Below, piece after piece: positions 1 to 4,974 of a stretch of 7,948 bases of DNA. A model generated the notes under the pieces. That model worked only from the letters and a program-made list of their open reading frames with translations. It did not search any database and was not told the DNA's origin. A program made the position numbers and the translations under genes. The stretch's first letter is position 1. Each line of letters starts with the position of its first letter. This DNA is from Gammaproteobacteria bacterium. Its GTDB lineage: Bacteria; Pseudomonadota; Gammaproteobacteria; Pseudomonadales; Azotimanducaceae. The stretch spans positions 1 through 7,948 of the forward strand of contig VXNE01000563.1 of NCBI GenBank assembly GCA_009840715.1, written 5' to 3'.

Positions 1-302
1 TTGTCGCGCACGCGCTGCACGGCGCGCGCGGCTCCGGTAGGGCCGCGCTTCCCCTGCTCCCAGTTGCGGATCGTCTCGGGCGACACGTCGATTCGCCTGG
101 CCAGCTCCGTCTGGCTGAGGCCGAGCCGACGCCGGATCCGGCGCGTGTACCGCGCCATGTCCTGCATGGCGTCGGCGTCGTCCTCACGTGCCTGCCGGGC
201 GATGTCCGCCTCCGTGGTGGCGTCGACCTTCGCAGGGTCGATCCTGCCTTTGGGAAACGTGGACGGATCGTCGGGATCAATCCTGATGCGTGTCGTGCCC
301 AT
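1..302 (-). CDS. XRE/HTH-type antitoxin of a BrnT toxin-antitoxin pair (partial, cut by window edge)
   Basis: About 100 residues are visible before the gene leaves the window at base 1. A charged N-terminal arm (residues 1-50) leads into a helix-turn-helix: RRLGLSQTELARRIDVS, then PETIRNWEQGKRGPTG. This is the LGLSQ...TxxxWEQG..P pattern of the HigA/YgiT-like HTH antitoxin family that often follows BrnT genes in place of the ribbon-helix-helix BrnA. Its inferred role is to bind and neutralise the toxin and repress the shared promoter. The ATG at 302 lies inside the toxin gene (26-nt overlap). It is preceded by a consensus ribosome-binding site (AAGGAGGT, plus-strand 311-318) 8 nt upstream, which fixes the start. 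The overlap and strong RBS suggest that antitoxin is made in excess over toxin. The family C-terminus is usually only slightly longer than what is seen, so little is missing. Confidence 0.9.
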   Translation of the reverse strand, partial: MGTTRIRIDPDDPSTFPKGRIDPAKVDATTEADIARQAREDDADAMQDMARYTRRIRRRLGLSQTELARRIDVSPETIRNWEQGKRGPTGAARAVQRVRD

Positions 303-558
303 GTTTCGCGACCTCCTTCCTGCCGGCCTTTCGGGCCGAAATGATGCGGACTGTGGAACCCCGCATCGTGTAGACGATGACATAGGCACGCCCCTTGATC
401 GTTCCGACCAGCTTGTACCTGTCCTCTCCGTAGTCCCGGCGCGTGTCCCGGGCGACGGTTCGCTTCGGATCGAGGAAGGCCCGGACGGCGTATGCAAAGT
501 CGAAACCGCGGCGCTGGAAACAGTCGTCGTTCTTGGCGTCGTCCCACTCGAACTCCAT
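277..558 (-). CDS. brnT: BrnT-family ribonuclease toxin
   Basis: A 93-aa protein matching the BrnT family (RelE-like fold, mRNA-cleaving toxin). It starts MEFEWDDAKN, followed by the F..A...F.DP core (AVRAFLDPKRTVARDTR), the YGEDR segment, GTIKGRAYVIVYTMRG, and the hallmark RIISARKA close to the C-terminus. Length is typical. In known BrnT, conserved Arg and His residues of the beta-sheet and of the ISARKA strand form the RNase site. A longer TTG start at 576 is possible, but the ATG at 558 gives the usual family N-terminus and sits just after a good promoter (565-593). The stop lies 26 nt inside the downstream antitoxin gene, so the two are co-transcribed. BrnT systems are known to be autoregulated and stress-induced. 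The strong family match makes alternatives unlikely. Confidence 0.92.
   Translation of the reverse strand: MEFEWDDAKNDDCFQRRGFDFAYAVRAFLDPKRTVARDTRRDYGEDRYKLVGTIKGRAYVIVYTMRGSTVRIISARKAGRKEVAKHGHDTHQD
311..318 (-). promoter_or_regulatory. Consensus Shine-Dalgarno site of the antitoxin gene
   Basis: On the minus strand this reads AAGGAGGT, a full match to the anti-16S sequence, 8 nt before the antitoxin ATG at 302. It lies inside the toxin coding region and contrasts with the toxin gene, which has no recognisable ribosome-binding site. Confidence 0.85.
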
Positions 559-564
559 CTCGAG

Positions 565-593
565 CGTATAGGCCAATGGCCCATGCCGGTCAA
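565..593 (-). promoter_or_regulatory. Sigma70-like promoter of the toxin-antitoxin operon, leaderless geometry
   Basis: On the minus strand there is TTGACC (593-588), a 17-nt spacer (587-571) and TATACG (570-565). These are near-consensus -35 and -10 elements with the optimal spacing. Six nucleotides separate the -10 box from the ATG at 558, so the expected transcription start falls on or beside the A of the start codon. The toxin mRNA would then be leaderless. This was read by eye; the AT-rich -10 stands out in this GC-rich context. Confidence 0.6.
571..581. promoter_or_regulatory. Candidate operator palindrome within the brnT promoter spacer
   Basis: GGCCAATGGCC is a perfect 5-bp inverted repeat around one central base. 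It lies between the -35 and -10 boxes of the toxin promoter, where a bound HTH antitoxin would block RNA polymerase. Assignment as the antitoxin operator is inference from position; short GC palindromes also occur by chance. Confidence 0.4.
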
Positions 594-610
594 GGTGCGC
601 GGAAACGAGT

Positions 611-645
611 TCCGGCAGGACGGGCAGTCCCGTGACCGCCGTGCC
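611..645. repeat. 35-bp direct repeat, copy 1 (between 56-aa gene and brnT)
   Basis: 34 of 35 bases are identical to 961-995. On the minus strand this copy would encode GTAVTGLPVLPE, the same peptide as the C-terminus of the 93-aa membrane protein with one change, and it is open in frame with brnT. It looks like the leftover 3' end of a second copy of that gene. It contains a short hairpin (ACGGG, 4-nt loop, CCCGT at 620-633) with no T-run. Confidence 0.85.
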
Positions 646-655
646 AAGGCAGCCT

Positions 656-826
656 TCAGAACGGCCAGCGGATCAGGAAGCCGAGGAAGGCGACCGCGCC
701 GACGATCAGGCCGGCGATGGTCACGATCAGGCGCGTCTCGCGCTTGGCCGCCTCGGTGCCACGTCGTGCCATGCCTTCCGACAGGCGGGCGTCACGCTCT
801 GCCTGGTGTGTCTCCCGCTTGGCCAT
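656..826 (-). CDS. 56-aa hypothetical single-pass membrane protein
   Basis: Not recognised as a named family. Residues 1-32 are strongly charged and helical (MAKRETHQAERDARLSEG...), and residues 33-52 are one hydrophobic helix (LIVTIAGLIVGAVAFLGFLI) ending in RWPF. The layout is the same as its upstream neighbour on the minus strand, charged helix then membrane helix, so the two may be distant duplicates. The ATG at 826 gives the compact protein but has no clear ribosome-binding site. An in-frame ATG at 904 would give an 82-aa form with a less convincing N-terminus. Just beyond the stop lies a copy of the neighbour's C-terminal coding sequence (611-645), so the gene end may have been rearranged. 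Function unknown. Confidence 0.5.
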   Translation of the reverse strand: MAKRETHQAERDARLSEGMARRGTEAAKRETRLIVTIAGLIVGAVAFLGFLIRWPF

Positions 827-932
827 ACGGCGCCCGCGCGGTCCATGGCTGGCGCGAGTTGGACAGAGCGCTGGAAGGGGGTGCGGAATGACCCAGCGTG
901 TCATGCAGATGATGATCGAAAGGGAAAGGCGG

Positions 933-1214
933 TCAGCGCGCAGCCAGGCCCGACAGGATCTCCGGCAGGACGGGCAGTCCCGTGACCACCGTGCCGACAA
1001 GTGCCACGACCGCGATCATGATGGCCGTCGGCCACCAGCGCGAGGAGGCCATGCGCTCGGTGGTCGTCGCGATCCGGTCTGCAAATTCAGCATCACGTCT
1101 GGCCGCGGCCGCGTCGTGCTCGGCCAATCTGCGTTCCATGCGCTCGAAAGCGGTCTCAATCTTGCGCTCCAAACGCTCCAACGCGGTCTCATAGGTCGCC
1201 TGATGGGTGTTCAT
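933..1214 (-). CDS. 93-aa coiled-coil small membrane protein
   Basis: Residues 10-55 form an amphipathic, heptad-like helix rich in Glu and Arg (ALERLERKIETAFERMERRL). A membrane helix of about 20 residues follows (61-79, PTAIMIAVVALVGTVVTG), then a short tail, PVLPEILSGLAAR. The start at 1214 is supported by a strong ribosome-binding site (GGAGGA) 4 nt upstream. It is 36 nt downstream of the DUF1640-like gene on the same strand, so an operon is likely. Proteins of this shape resemble DUF1640 relatives or small phage/plasmid membrane proteins, but I see no diagnostic motif. The end of the gene is repeated at 611-645. Confidence 0.7.
   Translation of the reverse strand: MNTHQATYETALERLERKIETAFERMERRLAEHDAAAARRDAEFADRIATTTERMASSRWWPTAIMIAVVALVGTVVTGLPVLPEILSGLAAR
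961..995. repeat. 35-bp direct repeat, copy 2 (inside the 93-aa gene)
   Basis: Encodes residues GTVVTGLPVLPE near the C-terminus of the 93-aa membrane protein on the minus strand. It differs from copy 1 at 611-645 in one base. This is the intact, presumably parental copy. Confidence 0.85.
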
Positions 1215-1250
1215 GCGCTCCTCCAGAACGGGGTGCCGCCGGTCTCGCCG

Positions 1251-1646
1251 TCAACCGCCGCCAGCCAGCGCCTGGATGGCCTCCTTGATTGCGACGATGT
1301 CAGCGCCTTGCGCGGCAATGGCCGACTGGACCGTGGAAATGTCGGCCTGGAGCGTGGCGATGTCCCCCGTCATGCCCAAGAGCATGTTGAAGCCGAACCC
1401 GAGCGCACCGACGAGGATCGCGACGATTCCGGCGCCGATTATCTTGATCCATCTCAGTTCGGCCTTCACCGCTCTCAGCTCGGAGTTCAGCAGCGCCACT
1501 TCATGTGCGAGATCCTCCCGGCTGGCCAGCCCGCCAAGGATTCGAGCGGAATGTGCGGTGATGGCCTTGGCGTCAGCCTCGGCGACACCGTCCTTTGCGA
1601 GGCGTTCGGCCTCTGCCAGGGTGTCAAAGGCAACGTCAGCAGGCAT
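1251..1646 (-). CDS. DUF1640-like (CCDC90-type) coiled-coil membrane protein
   Basis: A 131-aa protein whose N-terminus resembles bacterial DUF1640 proteins: VAFDTLAEAERLAKDGVAE..AKAI, then LASREDLAHEVALLNSELRAVKAEL (coiled coil, about 41-66), then a membrane helix (about 67-90, IIGAGIVAILVGALGFGFNML). In the usual family member the chain ends at the membrane helix. Here a second heptad-rich helix follows (94-126, GDIATLQADISTVQSAIAAQ...). Family members in mitochondria relate to MCUR1, but the bacterial role is unknown. The ATG at 1646 has a purine-rich ribosome-binding region (GGAAAGGAAGGG) about 11 nt upstream. It is the first gene of the minus-strand set and is divergent from the pilus operon with a gap of 63 bp. 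Confidence 0.75.
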   Translation of the reverse strand: MPADVAFDTLAEAERLAKDGVAEADAKAITAHSARILGGLASREDLAHEVALLNSELRAVKAELRWIKIIGAGIVAILVGALGFGFNMLLGMTGDIATLQADISTVQSAIAAQGADIVAIKEAIQALAGGG

Positions 1647-1709
1647 GTTCCGCGGTCCCTTCCTTTCCTCGCGTCCAATCTAGCGTCTCTCGCGCCGCAT
1701 TTCCAGTCC
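1647..1709. other. Divergent intergenic region between the DUF1640-like gene and the pilus operon
   Basis: Sixty-three bases between two divergent starts. The only recognisable element is the purine-rich ribosome-binding region for the leftward gene. No convincing -35/-10 pair was found for either direction; the best for the leftward gene is CTGGAA-18-TAGATT, which is weak. The pilus operon may use another sigma factor, an activator, or a promoter further left within the antisense genes. Confidence 0.4.
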
Positions 1710-2840
1710 GTGGCGAGGCGTCCGCTCCCCGCCACGACTGCCTTCCTCATCGGCCTTGCCGTCACCCTTTCGCTTGCCACCACGGCGCATGCCCAGACCC
1801 GCACGCTCGGGGCCGTTCCTGGCGCGCCGCCCGGCATCGGCGAGACGCTCGGCGACTGTCCGGCGGACCTCCTGCGCGAGGCATGGAACGAGATGCTGCC
1901 GCAACAAGCGGAGGTGGTGGAGCGCGAGGTCCTTGCGCTCTGCACGGAGCGTGTGGAGGCGATCGCGGCGTTCCTGGCGGGGCAGGCCCGGCTTGACGCG
2001 GCGCTGGCGGAGCTCCGCGTGTCGGACGCCTCGCCCGGAACCGCCGCTCCGGACGGCGCCCGGATGGAGCGGCTTCGGGGCGAGATCGCGGGCCTTCGCG
2101 ACCGCATCGCGCGGCTGGAGGGCCAGCCGGAGCGTCCGGAGACGGAAGCGACGCTGGCGGGCCTGCGCGGCGAACTCGCGTCGGCGCAGGCGGACCTTGC
2201 CCGGCTGGAGGGCGGCGCGGCCTCCGGAGACCCCCAGGTGGTTCCGGCCGACCCCGCCGAGCTTGAAGAAACCGGGGACGTTGCCGCGCCATCCGCCCCG
2301 GAAACCCTCCCGCCTCCAGGATCGGGGCTGCTCGCGGCCCCGGGCCCGGACGCGCAGGACCCGCCGCTGACGGACGGTTCCGTCACGGCCCTTGCCCCTC
2401 CCGGCACGGTCATGCCGGGCGCGTCGCCCGCGATGGCCGCGGCGGCGTCGGACGCGCCGCGTCCCGGGCCGACCGAGTGGCGGGCGGTCTTCGCGGTGCG
2501 ACAGGACGGCGGCCCGTGGCTGGTCCGGCTGCAGGGCAGCCGCGAGATCCGGCTGCCCGTGCCGGTCTCGGGAACCGGGGAGGCGGGCAGCGACGCCGTG
2601 ATCCCGTCCGACATCCGCTGGAAGTCGGTCACGGAGAGCGACCTGCCCGTCGACCTCTCCGTGGGCGACCTGCTTCCCGACGGCACGGCGCTCCTGGCCG
2701 TCACGCCGGCGGGCGTGGAGATCGGCGATCCGGACGATCCGGACGCGGAGCCGGTGCTGGTCCGCTTCGCGACCGCGGACGACAGCGACCCCGGCGCGCT
2801 CGAGTGGGACTTCAAGGTGATCGAGGGAGAGCAGGAATGA
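1710..2840 (+). CDS. pilP: PilP-like secreted/periplasmic type IVb pilus biogenesis protein
   Basis: A 376-aa protein starting at GTG 1710, the only start that gives a classic signal peptide: MARRPLPATT, a hydrophobic core, then cleavage after AHA at residue 28. The mature part has two helical/coiled-coil stretches (about 66-105 and 119-168, MERLRGEIAGLRDRIARLEG) and a Pro/Ala/Gly-rich linker (about 175-250). A C-terminal beta-rich domain begins at W257, with VGDLLPDGTALLAVTPAGVEI at 318-338. That pattern (VGD.LPdG..V..I...GV) is what IncI-type PilP and GspC homology-region domains show. Such proteins link the inner-membrane platform and the secretin in the periplasm. It is over twice the usual PilP length of about 150 aa, because of the coiled coil and linker. 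No ribosome-binding site is visible at the GTG. Its stop overlaps the next start by 4 nt. The family call rests on architecture and context. Confidence 0.7.
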   Translation: MARRPLPATTAFLIGLAVTLSLATTAHAQTRTLGAVPGAPPGIGETLGDCPADLLREAWNEMLPQQAEVVEREVLALCTERVEAIAAFLAGQARLDAALAELRVSDASPGTAAPDGARMERLRGEIAGLRDRIARLEGQPERPETEATLAGLRGELASAQADLARLEGGAASGDPQVVPADPAELEETGDVAAPSAPETLPPPGSGLLAAPGPDAQDPPLTDGSVTALAPPGTVMPGASPAMAAAASDAPRPGPTEWRAVFAVRQDGGPWLVRLQGSREIRLPVPVSGTGEAGSDAVIPSDIRWKSVTESDLPVDLSVGDLLPDGTALLAVTPAGVEIGDPDDPDAEPVLVRFATADDSDPGALEWDFKVIEGEQE

Positions 2841-2880
2841 GCGACAGGGCGCGATCCCCGTTCGGACGCAACGGCGCCGG
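2823..2880. repeat. Tandem copy of the pilQ ribosome-binding region and first 14 codons
   Basis: Aligns without gaps to 3032-3089 (offset 209), 48 of 58 bases identical by hand count. It covers the purine-rich ribosome-binding region, the start codon and RSP[FS]GRNGAG. It forms the 5' end of mini-ORF A. Confidence 0.85.
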
Positions 2881-3049
2881 GAAGTCGACGACGCTGATCC
2901 GCCGTCTGCGGCGGCTCTGCGAGGAGCGGGGCCGGCACATCGCGATCTGCACCCTGGAGGATCCGATCGAGTACGTCATCCAGGGCGACCGGATCGTCCA
3001 GTTCGCGGTGAACCCGGGAACGTCGCCAGGCGGGGGAGAGGAACAGTGA
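2837..3049 (+). CDS. Mini-ORF A: 70-aa chimera of the pilQ start and the pilQ P-loop/Asp-box segment
   Basis: Codons 1-14 (MSDRARSPFGRNGA) copy the beginning of the downstream ATPase gene. Codons 15-64 copy ATPase codons 296-345 without gaps: 134/150 bases and 41/50 residues identical by hand count. Codons 65-70 (GGGEEQ) are the ribosome-binding region of pilQ. It starts ATGA-overlapped with the pilP-like stop and its own stop overlaps the pilQ GTG (GTGA). The joint recreates a P-loop, GRNGAGKSTT, although the source region reads GGSTGDGKSTT. The Asp-box region CTLEDPIEY is kept, while Walker B, the His box and the zinc cysteines are absent, so it cannot be an active ATPase alone. Nine codons differ in amino acid and four are silent. 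It could be a decaying duplicate, a translational coupling leader, or a small protein acting on the PilQ hexamer. Expression is unproven. Confidence 0.55.
   Translation: MSDRARSPFGRNGAGKSTTLIRRLRRLCEERGRHIAICTLEDPIEYVIQGDRIVQFAVNPGTSPGGGEEQ
2879..3028. repeat. Diverged copy of pilQ codons 296-345
   Basis: Aligns without gaps to 3931-4080 with 16 mismatches in 150 bases by hand count (89%). The reading frame is kept throughout. Left boundary: GGCGCCGG in the start copy against GGCGACGG in the source, 7 of 8 bases in common, consistent with recombination at microhomology. Confidence 0.9.
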
Positions 3050-4974
3050 GCGAAATGCCGCGATCCCCGTCCGGGCGCAACGGCGCCGGACCCGGGCGCG
3101 ACGCCCGCCCCGCGGGCGCGGCAAGCGACCCGCCCATTCTCGGCCTCGGCCCGCGCGCCCAGGCGATGCTGGCAAGCCTCGGCATCTCGCGCCGGGAGAC
3201 GCCGAAGGTCGGCAAGGGCGGCGCCTACGACATCGGCACCGAGAGCTTCCGGAAGGCCTGCGCGCTGCTGCCCGACGGCTCGGTCCTGCTCGTCAGGGCC
3301 TACAACACGGCGGAGGTCGCCGCCGAGCTGGCCGAGCTGCGGGCGCGCTACGACCTGCCGGCCGAGACCGGGCGCCGCGCGGCGGGGCTGGAGGAGGTCG
3401 CCGAGCTTCACGGCCTGGCGGCGCGGAAGGCCGTGAAGAGCAGCCCGTCGGCGGGGCAGCTGCGGCTCCTGAAGAACCTGAACGAGGCGGCCGCGCTCGG
3501 GGCCTCGGACCTGAAGCTCGCCGAATACGAGACGCACGGGGTGCTGCGGCTGAAGTGCGGCGCGGGCGAGCACACGCACGGGCCGCAGTGGAAGCCGGAC
3601 GAGGCCAAGGAGGCGGTCGCCTGGATCACGGGCATCCGCGACGGCGGCGACGGCCGGGCGACCATGCCGGTGGGCGTGCATGCCGGCTTCTCGATCGGGC
3701 AGGGAGGCATGCCGGACGGCATGCCCGGGGAGATCGGCGCCTTCCGGGGCCAGCTCGCCTGGCACGGCGACATGCGGCGGTTCCTCAACCTCCGGCTGCT
3801 GCCGAAGTCGGACCCGTCGACCTACGGCGACCTTGCCGGCCTCGGCCTCGAGGAGGACGTGCTCGCCGCGCTGGCGGTCGAGCGCCGCTCGGAGTCGGGG
3901 CTGGTCATCATCGGGGGAAGCACGGGCGACGGGAAGTCGACGACGCTGGTCCGCCACATGCAGCGGCTCTACGAGGAGCGGCGCCGGGGGATCGCGATCT
4001 GCACCCTGGAGGACCCGATCGAGTACGTCATCGAGGGCGACGGGATCGTCCAGTTCGCGGTGAACCCCGGGACGTCGCCCGAACAGCGGAACGCGAACTG
4101 GTCGGCCGCGCTGATGCTGTTCGTGAGGATCAACCCGGACGTCGGCATGGTCTCGGAGATCCGCGACGCCGCGTCGGTGAACGAGATCCTCCACTTCGTG
4201 ACGAGCGGCCACAAGGTCTACACCACCGTTCACGCGGACAGCGCGAACGGGGTGCTGTTCCGGCTCATCGCGCTCGGCGTCCGTTCGAAGCAGCTGGCCG
4301 AGCCGGGGGTGGTGAACCTGGTGCTGCGCCAGAAGCTGGTGCCCGCGCTCTGCCCGAAGTGCTCGGAGCCGCTCGCGGGCCCCGCGCTGGCGCGGGTGCA
4401 GGACTGGCTGGGCGAGGATCCGCTGGGGCGCTTCCCGAACCGGGTCGTGCCGGGGCGGCGGAACCGCAGGGGCTGCGATCACTGCCTCGCGCCCTACGCC
4501 AACCTTTCCGGCGGGCCCCTGGAGACCGCGCGCGCGGCCTGGGCGGGATACCTCGGCCGGAAGGCGACGGCGGAGTTCATCCGGGTGAACGACGACTACC
4601 GGCGGCTGGTGATCAAGCGCAAGGCGCTCGACGCGATGGAGCTCTGGCTCGCGCCGGAGGACGACGGCGGGATGGGCGGGATCCCGCTCGCCTCCCGGCT
4701 CCGCCGCCTGGTGGCGGCGGGCGTGACCGACTTCGAGCACGTGACGAACGAGACGCTTCCTGAGCCGCGGCTGGCGCTTGCTGCGCCGAGGAGGGCGGCG
4801 GAAACGGACGGCGACGGGACGGAAGGGGCGTCAGGCCAGCGCGGCAGGAAAGTGCGGGACCGCACGGCAGTCCGGCCCGCGAAGGCCCCCAAGCGCGGCA
4901 AGGCCGGACGCAAGCGAGCGCCCAGGCCGGCGAAGGCCGGGTCCCGCCCGGGCCGCAAGGGATGGAAGCGATGA
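3046..4974 (+). CDS. pilQ: PilQ/PilB/GspE-type pilus assembly ATPase
   Basis: A 642-aa secretion ATPase that powers pilin polymerisation at the inner membrane. The N-terminal region (about 50-110) precedes an N2-like domain. Then come Walker A GGSTGDGKST with K297, the Asp box CTLEDPIEY with E322/D323, Walker B region RINPDVGMVSEIRD with E371, and the His box SGHKVYTTVHADS with H389 and H396. A zinc tetracysteine follows (C436PKC439 ... C477DHC480), typical of assembly rather than retraction ATPases. Ser370 replaces the Gly common before the Walker B Glu. The C-terminus (about 592-642) is a Lys/Arg/Pro/Ala-rich tail that family members normally lack. The GTG at 3046 overlaps the mini-ORF A stop and follows GGGGGAGAGGAACA; the length (IncI PilQ is roughly 500-520 aa) reflects the longer N-terminus and the tail. 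The last codons overlap the pilR start. PilQ is the IncI name; PilB/BfpD-type is an equivalent label. Confidence 0.93.
   Translation: MSEMPRSPSGRNGAGPGRDARPAGAASDPPILGLGPRAQAMLASLGISRRETPKVGKGGAYDIGTESFRKACALLPDGSVLLVRAYNTAEVAAELAELRARYDLPAETGRRAAGLEEVAELHGLAARKAVKSSPSAGQLRLLKNLNEAAALGASDLKLAEYETHGVLRLKCGAGEHTHGPQWKPDEAKEAVAWITGIRDGGDGRATMPVGVHAGFSIGQGGMPDGMPGEIGAFRGQLAWHGDMRRFLNLRLLPKSDPSTYGDLAGLGLEEDVLAALAVERRSESGLVIIGGSTGDGKSTTLVRHMQRLYEERRRGIAICTLEDPIEYVIEGDGIVQFAVNPGTSPEQRNANWSAALMLFVRINPDVGMVSEIRDAASVNEILHFVTSGHKVYTTVHADSANGVLFRLIALGVRSKQLAEPGVVNLVLRQKLVPALCPKCSEPLAGPALARVQDWLGEDPLGRFPNRVVPGRRNRRGCDHCLAPYANLSGGPLETARAAWAGYLGRKATAEFIRVNDDYRRLVIKRKALDAMELWLAPEDDGGMGGIPLASRLRRLVAAGVTDFEHVTNETLPEPRLALAAPRRAAETDGDGTEGASGQRGRKVRDRTAVRPAKAPKRGKAGRKRAPRPAKAGSRPGRKGWKR

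Noticed and set aside
620..633. Hairpin ACGGG-CAGT-CCCGT as a terminator after the 56-aa gene
   Set aside because: A stem of only five pairs, no T-run on either strand, and the same hairpin is inside the coding part of the 93-aa gene at 970-983.
1..891. Plus-strand open frame across the toxin-antitoxin region
   Set aside because: Opposite strand of two recognised genes (HTH antitoxin, BrnT); no family resemblance and no start signals.
717..1709. N-terminal extension of the pilP-like gene back to 717
   Set aside because: It would place 331 residues antisense to the small membrane genes before a well-formed signal peptide that begins at GTG 1710.
2837..3049. Mini-ORF A as an ABC transporter ATPase fragment
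   Set aside because: The NGAGKST-like loop is made by the fusion joint; the following 48 residues match PilQ, not ABC proteins, and no ABC signature or Q-loop exists.
2879..4080. Diversity-generating retroelement template/variable repeat pair
   Set aside because: Mismatches are not confined to adenines of one copy and no reverse transcriptase gene is present in the window.
2812..4740. Long minus-strand open frame of 642 codons opposite pilQ
   Set aside because: It mirrors the pilQ region in a GC-rich genome; the product is Arg/Leu/Pro-rich with no domain, while the plus strand carries a complete set of ATPase motifs.
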